From contig WQXU01000003.1 in the NCBI GenBank assembly GCA_009781635.1, forward strand, positions 78,364 to 142,363: a stretch of DNA of 64,000 nt, read 5' to 3'. Each line of letters opens with the position of its first letter. Within the stretch, counting starts at the first letter, position 1. The stretch comes from Treponema sp. GTDB taxonomy: Bacteria > Spirochaetota > Spirochaetia > Treponematales > Breznakiellaceae. A program made the position numbers and the translations under genes. This document shows, piece after piece, positions 9,007-18,078 of the stretch. A model generated the notes under the pieces. It was not told the origin of the DNA. It did no database searches and saw only the letters and a program-made list of their open reading frames with translations.

Positions 9007-10443
9007 TCATTCAAAATATTTCTTTGCATTTCCAAAGGAAATATCGCGCACGATTTTTTCCAGTTTCTGCATGTCCGCAGGATACTCTCCGTTTTCCGCC
9101 CAGCCGCCGATTAAATTGCACATAATGCGCCGGAAATATTCGTGGCGCGGGTAGGAGAGAAAACTGCGGCTGTCTGTCAGCATCCCGACAAATGAACTTA
9201 ACATTCCAAGGCTTGCAAGAACGCGCATCTGCTCTTCCATGCCGTCTTTGTGATCGCAGAACCACCATGCGCTGCCAAGCTGTATTTTCCCGGCGCAGGA
9301 TGCCTGTTCGCTCCTTCCGCCCTGAAAACCTCCCATGATGGTCGCAATAGGGTAGTAATCTTTCGGATTTAAAGAATATAAAATGGTTTTTGGAAGGCCT
9401 GTATCATTACACTCAAGTTCCATAAGATCCAAAAGAGCGGCAAGACTGCCGGCTGTAATTCTGTCATTAACAGCATCAAAGCCCGTATTAATTCCTGTAT
9501 TGAAAAGCATTTTTGTATTTATATTGCGGATACAGGCAAAATGAAGCTGCATAACAATGCCGCGTTTTGCATATAGACAGGCAAGGGATACAAGCATCAT
9601 TGTTTTATATGCATCGGCTTCCACTATAGATACGCTTTTTCCCGTCATGGCTTTTCTGAAAGATTTTTCTACATTCTTAACCGATGTCTCATAAAAAGGC
9701 ACATATTCAAGCCCGTGATCTGAAAGGCTGCAGCCAAGACTGATAAAATAATCAAGACGTATTTCCAGAGCGGCAATTACATCATCAGGCGTTTTAATAT
9801 TTATTCCGCTTGCAGCGGAAAGTGATTCTATATATTTTGCAAAATCAAAGGCGTTAATATCAAGCGCCTTATCCGGGCGGAATGACGGAATAATTTTTGT
9901 ATCGATTTTTCCTATGGGAGCGCTGCCGTCTGCGATAGCTCGGTGATGCTCAAGAGTGTCAACGGGATCATCCGTTGTTCCGACCGCATGGATATTCATT
10001 TTTTCAAAAATGCCCTTTACCGACAATTGGGGCGTTTGTAAAAGCGCGTTTGCTTTTTCCCATATTTCAGGCGCGCTTTTTTCTGTAAGAGGCTGAGTAA
10101 TATCAAAGTATCTTTGCAGTTCCAGATGAGTCCAGTGATATAAAGGATTGCCGATAAGTGATTCTACAGTACGCGCCCAGGAAAGATATTTTTCATAATC
10201 GGGAGCACCGCCTGTAATATACTTTTCATCAATGCCCATTGCGCGCATCATTCGCCATTTGTAATGATCGCCTGAAAGCCATGCGTCTGCGAGGTTTGGC
10301 ATCTGCCTGTTCTGCGCAATCTCTGAAGGGTTTAAATGGCAATGGTAATCGTAAACAGGTTCCTCTTTTGCCGCCTTATATAAATTAACCGCAGTCTGCG
10401 TTTCCAGTAAAAAACTTTCACTGTCCATGAATACCTTTGCCAT
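9007..10443 (-). CDS. uxaC: Glucuronate/galacturonate isomerase
   Basis: Interconverts D-glucuronate and fructuronate (or galacturonate and tagaturonate), the entry step of hexuronate catabolism. The 478 residues equal the family's usual length. DYHCHLNP near the N-terminus is the metal-binding signature of the amidohydrolase-fold uronate isomerases. The start is the ATG at 10443, because GGAGG lies 6 bases upstream; an earlier in-frame ATG at 10479 lies inside a palindromic promoter element and lacks a ribosome site. It is divergent from the cyclase-like gene and faces kdgK across the AT-rich cassette. The intermediate steps (UxaB/UxuB, UxaA/UxuA) are not in the window. Confidence 0.93.
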   Translation of the reverse strand: MAKVFMDSESFLLETQTAVNLYKAAKEEPVYDYHCHLNPSEIAQNRQMPNLADAWLSGDHYKWRMMRAMGIDEKYITGGAPDYEKYLSWARTVESLIGNPLYHWTHLELQRYFDITQPLTEKSAPEIWEKANALLQTPQLSVKGIFEKMNIHAVGTTDDPVDTLEHHRAIADGSAPIGKIDTKIIPSFRPDKALDINAFDFAKYIESLSAASGINIKTPDDVIAALEIRLDYFISLGCSLSDHGLEYVPFYETSVKNVEKSFRKAMTGKSVSIVEADAYKTMMLVSLACLYAKRGIVMQLHFACIRNINTKMLFNTGINTGFDAVNDRITAGSLAALLDLMELECNDTGLPKTILYSLNPKDYYPIATIMGGFQGGRSEQASCAGKIQLGSAWWFCDHKDGMEEQMRVLASLGMLSSFVGMLTDSRSFLSYPRHEYFRRIMCNLIGGWAENGEYPADMQKLEKIVRDISFGNAKKYFE

Positions 10444-10464
10444 ATCATCCTCCAGTATAATAAA

Positions 10465-10492
10465 ACAAGTCTTGTACATTATACTATAATGT
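10465..10492. promoter_or_regulatory. Two adjacent palindromes with divergent -10 boxes (uxaC / cyclase)
   Basis: ACAAGTCTTGT (10465-10475) is a perfect 11-base palindrome around a central T. ACATTATACTATAATGT (10476-10492) is a perfect 17-base palindrome around a central C and follows immediately. The second contains TATAAT on both strands (plus 10485-10490; minus 10483-10478), placed for the cyclase-like gene and for uxaC. An operator for a sugar-responsive repressor is the simplest reading; no regulator gene lies nearby. Confidence 0.5.
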
Positions 10493-10506
10493 GTATAAAT
10501 AAAAAT

Positions 10507-12684
10507 ATGCCTCTCTTTATTTCATTAAAGAATTCCCTGTTAATGTTTCTTGGCGGCCTTTTATGCGCAGTATTGGCGGCTTTTCTTGCAAGTTTAATGC
10601 TTTCAGGGCCGAAACTGGGGCCGCATTTTGATTTTCTTAAAACAAAAAAAGCACCTGTTGTATCAAGGGAAATTTTAATCATTAACACAGATGAATATAT
10701 TGAAGGCAGCGATTTTTTTCTGGCGCTGATGACTCTGACGGAATTCAGGGCGTCTAATCTTGTCATGACAGGAAGGCTCTCTCCTGCATTGTCTCCTGTT
10801 ACAGTAAGCGAGACTGAAATACGCAGGCGGTTTACGGATGAATACGCTCTTGTCGGTTCAAATATCAAAAACCTGTTTGAGGGCATTCGCATGGGATATG
10901 TTCCGCCGGCACAGGCACCTTCCCTTGTTGAACGGCTTGTTGAACTGACAGAGCAGGGAAGAGACAGGTTAATTACATCCCTTGTAGACAGGGATGAAGA
11001 TTTAATTCGTTCCATTGCAGTATTCGGAAATTTTCAGGAAAGTTATTCAAGGCCGCAGCCTGACGATGACGGAATTCTAAGGCGCGTAAAACCTCTGGAT
11101 GCTGATGATGATTTTATTCATCCTGTATACCAATTAATTTCAGGCCGTTATGCCGAGTCTCAAATTGAAACTATTGATAATACAAAATATCTATGGCTTC
11201 GTTCCAATGACGGAAGTGAAATGGATATTTTACTTGATAAGGGCGGAAACATAATCACTAAAGGAAGTTCATTTATCCGCCGCATCAATATCGAATTGTT
11301 CAGGGAATACGATGAAAAGGGAAAGGCAATGCTGGATGCAATGGCAAAAGCTCATGAGATAGGCGCTTTTTCAAAAACCCTGCCGGAAAAAATTCCGCTT
11401 TTTACAGGCGAACATGCGCAGACGCTCTTGGAAGAACTTTTAAACTCCCCTGACAGCGAAAACCGTTATGCCTGGATAACTGCCCGCGAAGATTACTTTA
11501 ATAATCTGGAAGATTTTTTTAACAGCTCTGCAATGCAGCTTCTGGATAATGAATATAAAGATTTAATTGCAAATACAGATATTTCAGATACGCAGAGGCT
11601 TGCAATTTTAACCGAAGACAGGGACGAATTAAATATTACATTTTTATTTATGCGCGGAATATACGAAGAGCTGTCAGTAATTCATAAAAAATTTAAAGAC
11701 GAACTTAATATGTCGCTTTGTATTATGGGCCCGCAGTTAAGCGCCGAATCTTCTGCGCTTCTTGCAAATACATTAATAACCGGAAGCCATGTCAAACCTG
11801 TAAATGACCGTTATGTGTTTTTTCTGTCCATTGCAGCTTCATTTATTGTATTGATTTTTATTTTTCTTTTGCGCCCCCTTCTTCTTTTAATTATTGGCTT
11901 GATATTAAGCATATTATCAACCTCTGTATCCGGCGGCATTTTTATTTTATTTTCATACTGGATTGATCCAATAATAATTCTTGCATCTTCCCTTACAGGG
12001 GTTCTTGTTCTATTTTACTGCAAATGCGCTTATTTAAATTACAGGGCGCTTAGTTTCCGCTCCGCTTACAAGGCTGCCGTTCCAAAAAATATTTTACAGG
12101 GCCTTATTAAACACGGCAGGCCGGGTCTTTCGGAAGTTAACATTGCTTATGCGGCTGTTATCGCAATCAGGGATGTAAATCTTTTTACAAAAGAGGATCG
12201 CGAAAAATCAAAAGATGCAGTCAAAATTAAAAGAGCGTTTTTTACAATGGCAAAAAGAGCATTATTCAATGCCGGCGCTGTAATTGCAGGCTATGAAGGA
12301 GATACAATCTTTGCATGTTTCGGCTCGCCTTTAGAACTTAAACCTGTTCTGACTACATACAAGTGGACAGAAGACGGACAGCCTGTCGGAACTTATCATC
12401 CTGTGGAGAAGGCGTGCGCTCTTGTAAAGCAGCTTCTAAAAAATGAAAAAATAACATGGCGTTTTGGAATTGATGCAGGGGAGTGTTCTTTTTCATGGTC
12501 GCCTGAATCGGGATTTTCCGTAAGCGGACGGCCTGCCGTACGCGCAAGAATGCTTGTGTCAAAAACTTCGCGGTATAAAATGCGCGCTCTTGTAACTAAC
12601 TCTGTCCGTGAAAAAACCGGCCTTGATGCAATAAAGGCCGGCGTTCTTTATGATGATGACGATCCGTTTTTTGAGTTTAATTAA
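10507..12684 (+). CDS. Membrane protein with divergent class III nucleotide cyclase domain
   Basis: 725 residues from the ATG at 10507; an ATG at 10489 is in frame but lies inside the -10 box. One membrane segment near the N-terminus (about 10-28) precedes an extracytoplasmic region of about 400 residues, then a hydrophobic block of three to four segments (about 435-515), then a class III cyclase domain. Metal-binding Asp residues can be aligned in AIRDVNLFTKE and GYEGDTIFACFG. The usual Lys before the second motif and the Asn/Arg pair of the dimer interface (VNxAxR; here AVRARML) are not evident, so activity is doubtful. The overall layout resembles CHASE2-cyclase proteins. The 3' end overlaps the convergent lpoB-like gene by 4 bases. 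Confidence 0.7.
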   Translation: MPLFISLKNSLLMFLGGLLCAVLAAFLASLMLSGPKLGPHFDFLKTKKAPVVSREILIINTDEYIEGSDFFLALMTLTEFRASNLVMTGRLSPALSPVTVSETEIRRRFTDEYALVGSNIKNLFEGIRMGYVPPAQAPSLVERLVELTEQGRDRLITSLVDRDEDLIRSIAVFGNFQESYSRPQPDDDGILRRVKPLDADDDFIHPVYQLISGRYAESQIETIDNTKYLWLRSNDGSEMDILLDKGGNIITKGSSFIRRINIELFREYDEKGKAMLDAMAKAHEIGAFSKTLPEKIPLFTGEHAQTLLEELLNSPDSENRYAWITAREDYFNNLEDFFNSSAMQLLDNEYKDLIANTDISDTQRLAILTEDRDELNITFLFMRGIYEELSVIHKKFKDELNMSLCIMGPQLSAESSALLANTLITGSHVKPVNDRYVFFLSIAASFIVLIFIFLLRPLLLLIIGLILSILSTSVSGGIFILFSYWIDPIIILASSLTGVLVLFYCKCAYLNYRALSFRSAYKAAVPKNILQGLIKHGRPGLSEVNIAYAAVIAIRDVNLFTKEDREKSKDAVKIKRAFFTMAKRALFNAGAVIAGYEGDTIFACFGSPLELKPVLTTYKWTEDGQPVGTYHPVEKACALVKQLLKNEKITWRFGIDAGECSFSWSPESGFSVSGRPAVRARMLVSKTSRYKMRALVTNSVREKTGLDAIKAGVLYDDDDPFFEFN

Positions 12685-13277
12685 AGCCTGTTATTCGGCC
12701 TTGTAATTACCTTTGCAATTTCGTTATTCTGTCCCATCCATGTTCTGGCATTGGTCTCAATGTTTGTAAGTTCCGCTGTTACAAAATAAGTTCTTACGCT
12801 GCGGTTTCCTTCCCTGTCAATAATTGTTCTGACAGAGCCTGTAAGAATAAAATCCGCGCCGGTTTCCGCGCCCAATCTTGCGGCAGTGTCCTCGCTTGCG
12901 TTGCTCTGCTGATCCTGCCTCTCGGCGCGTACATCGCTTCTTGTTTCTCCGCCTGCGACAAAGTCCAGTTTTCCGCTGTTAAAAATAACATTTTCCATTA
13001 TGGAAGAAATAATCGCAGTATCAATATGTTCGCTGCTTTCATTTCTGAATCTGCCGACGACTATAACAGGTTTTCTGCTTCCTGCTTCTCTTATCGCTTG
13101 CTCAATTCTTGGGCTGGAAAGCGCGTCATTAATGAGAGATTCGCAGACAATCCGTACGTCTCTTGAGTTCCAGTAGCCGCTTAAATCAGGCTCTGTTCCG
13201 GATTCAACTCTTTTTACAGTTGTTCCGCACGATGCCAGCAATAACAAAGCGGTCAATAAAATTAATAATTTTTTCAT
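12681..13277 (-). CDS. LpoB-type penicillin-binding-protein activator lipoprotein
   Basis: 198 residues with a lipoprotein signal peptide (KKLLILLTALLLLASC, lipobox LLASC). The mature part has the LpoB-family pattern: PVIVVGRFRNESSEHIDT, then an Arg/Gln-rich loop, then GADFILTGSVRTI and a beta-rich end. In enterobacteria LpoB reaches through the periplasm to activate PBP1b; here the family match is seen and the target is unknown. An AGGAGA ribosome site precedes the ATG. It is the second gene of an operon 11 bases after a larger lipoprotein gene, a pairing also seen outside spirochaetes. Confidence 0.8.
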   Translation of the reverse strand: MKKLLILLTALLLLASCGTTVKRVESGTEPDLSGYWNSRDVRIVCESLINDALSSPRIEQAIREAGSRKPVIVVGRFRNESSEHIDTAIISSIMENVIFNSGKLDFVAGGETRSDVRAERQDQQSNASEDTAARLGAETGADFILTGSVRTIIDREGNRSVRTYFVTAELTNIETNARTWMGQNNEIAKVITRPNNRL

Positions 13278-13288
13278 ATCAACTTCTC

Positions 13289-14638
13289 CTATCTTAAATT
13301 CACGGATTGCAAAAGATTTAATGATCTTCTGTTTACAACAACATCCGTATGTATATCCTGCGAGATTAATCTGCTGCCATGATAGTAATTTATTATAACA
13401 GAATAAGTTCCCGGGTCAAGATTGATTCCTCCTATATACGCCTTGTCGGGAAGGAAGCGCGACATTCTGATATCAGCGCTTTCTGAGGCATCCATTGCCG
13501 CTCTTGCGGCAAGCGCTACCATAAGCCCGGAAAGTGCGCCCTGGTTTCTGGCAGTTTCATACGCAACAGCGTCTGCAACTACATATTTTATGATTGTACG
13601 GATATATGTTTTTAAAAATATGCTGGAAAAACGGGCGGCAAATGTTTCAATTATAACAGCTCCCATATCTTCCAAAAGTTCCATATCAAAACTGCCTATA
13701 CCTTCTACAACAACTTCTATTCTGTTTATTGCACTTTGTCTGCTTACAAGTACGGGAAGTTTTAATGATGCAATCGCCAGTATTGGATGCTGAAACGGAA
13801 GAAAATGCAGAATATGCTGTTCTTCTTTTATTGGGGATAATCCTGTAAAACTTATAACATTAAGCCTTCCCATTCTGTCCGGAACATTGCGCGCTTCATC
13901 AACAGCTTTTGGAACCTGGTTATAATAGATGCCTGTATTTGTCCTGAAAGCCCGGTGAAGCTGATCAAATTCAATGCGCGCAGAATCTGTATTGCCGTTT
14001 GCCTGATAAAAAAGAGCGCCTAGAAAACGAGCAAGCGCAGAGTTGGAAAAATTAACAGATTTTGTTTCCGGAAGCTGGCTTATGCCCGTTTCCCTCTGCA
14101 CCATTTCATTTAAATTCGCGCCGGTATCCGGATCTATATACTCATGCCTTCGCGCAAGCATATCAAGCTTTCCGTTAGGCATGCTTAGCTTTCTGATTTC
14201 TACAAGCGCTCCTTCCAGATTGCCTCTGTTGTAATAATTTAACGCATTAAAAATATTTAAATAGATGTCTTCAAAATCCTCGCCGGGATATTGCTTAACA
14301 TTGTCATTTAAAATATACGATAAAAAACCTTCCGATATGCTTTTTGTATACGCTTCTTCTATTAAACGCTCGGCATTTTGCAAATCTTCAGAAGAGGCGG
14401 CATAATTTCCGGCGTAATGTTCCAAAAGCCCCTTGTCCAGAAACAGCGATATTGAATTATTCTGCGGATAAATTACCCTTCTTCCGCTTTGCCCCTGGAC
14501 TAAATTGTCCAATGCCGCTGAAAAATCAGCCTGTCCGACAGCGAAATCAATTTGCCTGTATGCATTTGAGCTTGTTGCGCATGAGAATACCATTAATGCC
14601 AGTAACAGGATTTTTATTGTCTTTAAGGCTTTTTTCAT
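13289..14638 (-). CDS. TPR-like lipoprotein (COG3014-like), partner of LpoB-type gene
   Basis: 449 residues with a lipoprotein signal (ALMVFSC). Residues about 30-230 look like degenerate TPR helices (FSAALDNLVQG, YAGNYAASSEDLQNAERLI, YNRGNLEGALVEIRKL). The C-terminal part is beta-rich with a short Ala-rich segment near ALSGLMVALAARAAMDA. I recognise it only as resembling the uncharacterised COG3014 family, members of which sit beside LpoB-like genes. It is the promoter-proximal gene of the operon: TTGACA (14679-14674) with a weak TAGAGA 16 bases on, and AGG close to the ATG. Probably an envelope biogenesis factor. Confidence 0.6.
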   Translation of the reverse strand: MKKALKTIKILLLALMVFSCATSSNAYRQIDFAVGQADFSAALDNLVQGQSGRRVIYPQNNSISLFLDKGLLEHYAGNYAASSEDLQNAERLIEEAYTKSISEGFLSYILNDNVKQYPGEDFEDIYLNIFNALNYYNRGNLEGALVEIRKLSMPNGKLDMLARRHEYIDPDTGANLNEMVQRETGISQLPETKSVNFSNSALARFLGALFYQANGNTDSARIEFDQLHRAFRTNTGIYYNQVPKAVDEARNVPDRMGRLNVISFTGLSPIKEEQHILHFLPFQHPILAIASLKLPVLVSRQSAINRIEVVVEGIGSFDMELLEDMGAVIIETFAARFSSIFLKTYIRTIIKYVVADAVAYETARNQGALSGLMVALAARAAMDASESADIRMSRFLPDKAYIGGINLDPGTYSVIINYYHGSRLISQDIHTDVVVNRRSLNLLQSVNLR

Positions 14639-14672
14639 AAGAACCTGTCATTCTCTATTGTTTTATAATGTT

Positions 14673-14701
14673 TTGTCAAGATAGCGGTAATTTGATATAA
14701 T
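14673..14701 (+). promoter_or_regulatory. rsmE promoter, leaderless geometry
   Basis: TTGTCA (14673-14678), 17-base spacer, TATAAT (14696-14701). The GTG start codon follows after 6 bases, where transcription would be expected to begin, and no Shine-Dalgarno sequence is present. Confidence 0.75.
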
Positions 14702-14707
14702 AATGAT

Positions 14708-15454
14708 GTGAATATTATTTTACTTGAAGAGCATGAACTTGGACGCAGCCTTCCGCGCAGAGATGAGCGCACAATTCATTTGTTAAAAATTTTGCGCAAA
14801 AAGGCAGGCGGCGAGTTTGAAGCCGGAGTTCTCGGAGGAATACGAGGAACGGGCCGGATCGAAAAAATAAATATTGACGGATCAATTCTTATTTCCATAA
14901 ACGGAGAGCTGCAGCCTGCGCCCCGTCTCCGGCTGAGAATGGCTGTTGCATTTGTGCGTCCCATACAGCTTAAAAGGATATTCAGGGATTTGTCCAATAT
15001 GGGAGTGTCTGCAATCGATTTGATTGGAACAGATCTCGGCGAAAAAAGTTACCGCGATACAAAGCTGCTTTTTGACGGCGGTTCCCGTTCGGCTTTAATA
15101 GAAGGGGCGGTTCAGGCGCGTGATACGCAAATACCTGATTTTTTTATTTATGACAATGTACAGCAATGGCTGGAAAAAAGTCCCTGGAATAAAAAGGAAC
15201 CATCGGCGCGTATACATCTTTTGCTTGCAATGGACAATGTAAGAGCGGAAGGCTCTTTCTTTCATTTAGCGCCGACAAGCCGTCCTGCTGTAATTGCTGT
15301 AGGGCCTGAAAGGGGCTGGTCGGACAGGGAACGGGATTTATTTGAACAGTCGGGATTTTTACGGCTGTCTATGGGAGAGCGCGCCCTGCGCACGGAAACT
15401 GCCTGCATTGCAGCAGCGGCGCTTGCCATGGAAAAAACGGAAAACACAAGATAA
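14708..15454 (+). CDS. rsmE: 16S rRNA m3U1498 methyltransferase RsmE
   Basis: SPOUT-class methyltransferase that methylates N3 of U1498 in 16S rRNA. 248 residues. The C-terminal SAM knot is clear: AVGPERGWSDRE (GPEGG-type loop) and LSMGERALRTETACIAA. The N-terminal PUA-like part contains RRDERTIHLLKILRKKAGGEF. The start is GTG at 14708; it has no ribosome site but lies 6 bases after a near-consensus promoter, so a leaderless GTG-start message is likely. The HExxH-protein gene follows 18 bases downstream and probably shares the transcript. Confidence 0.92.
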   Translation: MNIILLEEHELGRSLPRRDERTIHLLKILRKKAGGEFEAGVLGGIRGTGRIEKINIDGSILISINGELQPAPRLRLRMAVAFVRPIQLKRIFRDLSNMGVSAIDLIGTDLGEKSYRDTKLLFDGGSRSALIEGAVQARDTQIPDFFIYDNVQQWLEKSPWNKKEPSARIHLLLAMDNVRAEGSFFHLAPTSRPAVIAVGPERGWSDRERDLFEQSGFLRLSMGERALRTETACIAAAALAMEKTENTR

Positions 15455-15472
15455 TTTTAAGGAGTATGGCAA

Positions 15473-16282
15473 ATGAATCAGGATAAGGTAAAACAAAAAC
15501 TGCTTGCAATAGAAGATGCGCCTTTTGAGTTTACGCTTGTTTTCTCCGGAAAAAAAAGCAAAAAAGTGAACGGACTTTACAAACCCGGCTCCAGGGAAAT
15601 CATTATCCATAACAGGAATTTTAATTCAGATGACACCGGGCAGAATCTGCTTTTGTATACGGCAATCCATGAATACGCTCATCATTTACATGCCTGCCAG
15701 CGCGGCGGCACACTTTCTCCAAGAGCGCATAATTCACAGTTCTGGGCAATATTTCATGAGCTTCTGGAAAAAGCGGAATCGAAAAAAATATATAATGATG
15801 TATTTTCTGTCTCGCCTGAATTGCTTAAACTGACAGAAGTTATCCGTAATAAATATTTAAAGAACAACGGAGAGCTTGTAAAGGAAATGGGAAAGCATTT
15901 AATAAAAGCCCATGAGCTTTGTACCGGAATCGGCGTGCGTTTTGAAGATTATGTTGACAGGATGCTTCGCATTCCCAGAGCTGCCGCAAACACTGCGATG
16001 AAAATGTTCGAGTACGATATTGCTCCCGAAGTTGGCGCCGATAATATGCGTTTTCTTGCCGGTATCCGCAACGGCGATGAGCGCAAGGCAGCCGAAACTG
16101 CGCTGAAAAAAGGGAAGAGTCCTGATTCAGTAAAGGTTCAGGTACGCGGTACGGAAAAAAAAGAAGAAGATCCTGTTGCCATACTGGAAAAAGAAAAAGA
16201 AAGACTGGAAAGAACAATTGCTGCGCTTAATAAACGCCTTGAAGAAGTGAAGCGTGAACTTGGCCTTAAAGACTGGTCATAA
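15473..16282 (+). CDS. HExxH putative zinc metalloprotein with C-terminal coiled coil
   Basis: 269 residues, no named family recognised. Residues about 60-75 contain TAIHEYAHHLHAC, an HExxH zinc-site motif with extra His residues, in a context like SprT/WLM-type predicted metallopeptidases (a beta hairpin with NGLYKPGSREIIIHN before it). The last 60 residues are strongly charged and predict a coiled coil (LEKEKERLERTIAALNKRLEEVK). There is no signal peptide, so it is cytoplasmic. AAGGAG precedes the ATG. It lies between rsmE and the cysteine desulfurase; the role is unknown. Confidence 0.65.
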   Translation: MNQDKVKQKLLAIEDAPFEFTLVFSGKKSKKVNGLYKPGSREIIIHNRNFNSDDTGQNLLLYTAIHEYAHHLHACQRGGTLSPRAHNSQFWAIFHELLEKAESKKIYNDVFSVSPELLKLTEVIRNKYLKNNGELVKEMGKHLIKAHELCTGIGVRFEDYVDRMLRIPRAAANTAMKMFEYDIAPEVGADNMRFLAGIRNGDERKAAETALKKGKSPDSVKVQVRGTEKKEEDPVAILEKEKERLERTIAALNKRLEEVKRELGLKDWS

Positions 16283-16285
16283 TGT

Positions 16286-16314
16286 TTGATTTTTCCAGGT
16301 AATTTTGCTACCAT
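16286..16314 (+). promoter_or_regulatory. csd-nifU promoter, leaderless geometry
   Basis: TTGATT (16286-16291), 17-base spacer, TACCAT (16309-16314), then 7 bases to the ATG at 16322. No ribosome site is visible. Confidence 0.55.
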
Positions 16315-16321
16315 ATTGCAA

Positions 16322-17470
16322 ATGAGAAAAATATACATTGACTATAATGCTACCACTCCGCTAAGAGCCGAAGTGAAGGCTGCTTTAATAGATGATTTTG
16401 AGATCTTTGGAAACGCATCCAGTATGCATGCATCAGGAAGAACTGCACGGGCCAGAATAGAGAAGGCAAGGGAAGATGTCGGCGCTCTTATAGGAGCGGG
16501 AAACGGAACAATAGTATTTACATCCGGAGGTTCCGAGGCAAATAATACCGTGTTTCAAACAATGAGCCGCATTGCAGATAAATCCAGAAGCGAAATACTT
16601 GTTACATCCATTGAACATCCCTGTGTAATGAATTCTGCGCAGAATTTAAAAGATAATGGGTTTAATGTAAATATTCTTCCTGTTGATGAATACGGAAAAC
16701 TGAATATTGACGAACTTGAAAAAGCGCTGAATTCCAATACGCTCTTTGTGTCTGTAATGGCAGCTAACAATGAAATCGGCACAATACAGGATATAAAAAA
16801 AATAACGTCTCTTGTAAAAAAGAAAGGCGCGCTCATGCATATCGATGCAGTGCAGGCAGCAGGAAAAATTGCGGTAAACGCTCAGGAATTACAAGCGGAT
16901 TATCTTACCGTTTCTGCTCATAAAATATACGGCCCCAAGGGAGTAGGAGCCTTATATGCAAGAAAAGGCGTTCCTCTGTTTCCGCTTGTGCACGGCGGCC
17001 ATCAGGAAGACGGCTTAAGAGCCGGGACATACAATAACTCAGGCATTCTTGGTTTTGGAAAGGCGGCGGAACTTGCATCTGCTGAAATTGAAAAATATGC
17101 AAAAGAAATGTCAGTCCTGCGCGATAAATTGCGCCTGGGGCTTACTGAAAAAATTCCAAACATAAAAATAAACGGCCATCCCTTTGATGTGCTTCCCAAT
17201 ACCTTAAATGTATCATTCCCGGGCGCGGAAGGAGAGGCAATTCTTCTTTCCATGGACATGCAGGGGATTGAAGCGTCCACAGGTTCTGCCTGCGCCTCAG
17301 GAAGCCTTGAACCCTCGCATGTGCTTATTGCAACAGGACTTGGTCCTGAGATGGCCCATGGTTCAATCAGATTCAGTTTGGGGTGGGGTATTACTGAAGA
17401 CGATATTAATTATATAATTGAAACAATGCCGCCTGTTATCGCGCGGCTAAGGGCAATGTCAACCTGTTAA
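16322..17470 (+). CDS. Cysteine desulfurase (NifS/IscS type)
   Basis: PLP enzyme that releases sulfur from cysteine for Fe-S cluster assembly. From the ATG at 16322 the protein begins MRKIYIDYNATTPL, the usual NifS start; an in-frame ATG at 16286 overlaps the promoter and is not used. 382 residues. The PLP lysine is K201 in SAHKIYGPKG and the persulfide cysteine is C324 in STGSACASG; the long-loop sequence around it is of the NifS/IscS class. It is followed 17 bases later by an IscU/NifU-like scaffold gene, giving a compact two-gene cluster-assembly operon. Confidence 0.92.
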   Translation: MRKIYIDYNATTPLRAEVKAALIDDFEIFGNASSMHASGRTARARIEKAREDVGALIGAGNGTIVFTSGGSEANNTVFQTMSRIADKSRSEILVTSIEHPCVMNSAQNLKDNGFNVNILPVDEYGKLNIDELEKALNSNTLFVSVMAANNEIGTIQDIKKITSLVKKKGALMHIDAVQAAGKIAVNAQELQADYLTVSAHKIYGPKGVGALYARKGVPLFPLVHGGHQEDGLRAGTYNNSGILGFGKAAELASAEIEKYAKEMSVLRDKLRLGLTEKIPNIKINGHPFDVLPNTLNVSFPGAEGEAILLSMDMQGIEASTGSACASGSLEPSHVLIATGLGPEMAHGSIRFSLGWGITEDDINYIIETMPPVIARLRAMSTC

Positions 17471-17487
17471 AAAGATAAGGAAAAATT

Positions 17488-18078
17488 ATGTCAGACTGGC
17501 TATATTCAGAAACGGTTAAAGATCATTTTACAAATCCGCGGAATGTGCTTTTGGATGATGAAGCAAGTTTTGCTCCTGATGCAAGAGGGCAGACAGGGAA
17601 TATCAAATGCGGAGATCAAATGCTGATGCTCCTGAAAATTAAGGATGATGTTATCACCGATGTCCGCTGGAAAACCTATGGCTGCGCAAGCGCTATCGCT
17701 TCTACCAGCATGCTGTCGGAAACTATTAAGGGAATGAAAATTGAAGATGCATATAAAATCCGCCCTGAGGATCTTGTTGAAAAACTGGGAGGGCTTCCAA
17801 GTTTTAAAATACATTGTTCTGTTTTAGGCGACAAGGCCCTGCGCGCAGCAATTGACGATTACCTTGAAAAAACAGGCCGTCCGTCTGTCTTTGTTGAAGA
17901 AACTTCTGTCATCTGTCATTGTCTTGGCATTACAGACAAGGATATAGAAAACGCATTTTTAAACGGAGCGCGCAACTGGGAGAAACTTCAGCAGGCAACC
18001 AAGATAGGTACAGTCTGCGGAAGCTGCAGGGAAAAGGCGCAAGAGCTGCTTCACGGCTTTGAGCATATTTACCAGTAA
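17488..18078 (+). CDS. nifU: NifU-like Fe-S scaffold: IscU domain fused to BFD-type [2Fe-2S] domain
   Basis: 196 residues. The N-terminal 125 are an IscU scaffold with its three cluster-ligating cysteines: C41 (KCGDQM), C66 (YGCASA) and C110 (HCSVL). The C-terminal 55 are a BFD-like ferredoxin domain with C143-x-C145 and C177-x-x-C180. The third domain of classical NifU (Nfu, CxxC) is absent. AAGGA precedes the ATG. It receives sulfur from the desulfurase encoded just upstream. A strong hairpin terminator follows 5 bases after the stop. Confidence 0.9.
   Translation: MSDWLYSETVKDHFTNPRNVLLDDEASFAPDARGQTGNIKCGDQMLMLLKIKDDVITDVRWKTYGCASAIASTSMLSETIKGMKIEDAYKIRPEDLVEKLGGLPSFKIHCSVLGDKALRAAIDDYLEKTGRPSVFVEETSVICHCLGITDKDIENAFLNGARNWEKLQQATKIGTVCGSCREKAQELLHGFEHIYQ

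Noticed and set aside
10489..10506. ATG at 10489 as the cyclase start
   Set aside because: It lies within the TATAAT box and the palindrome; ATG 10507 gives a normal N-terminal membrane segment.
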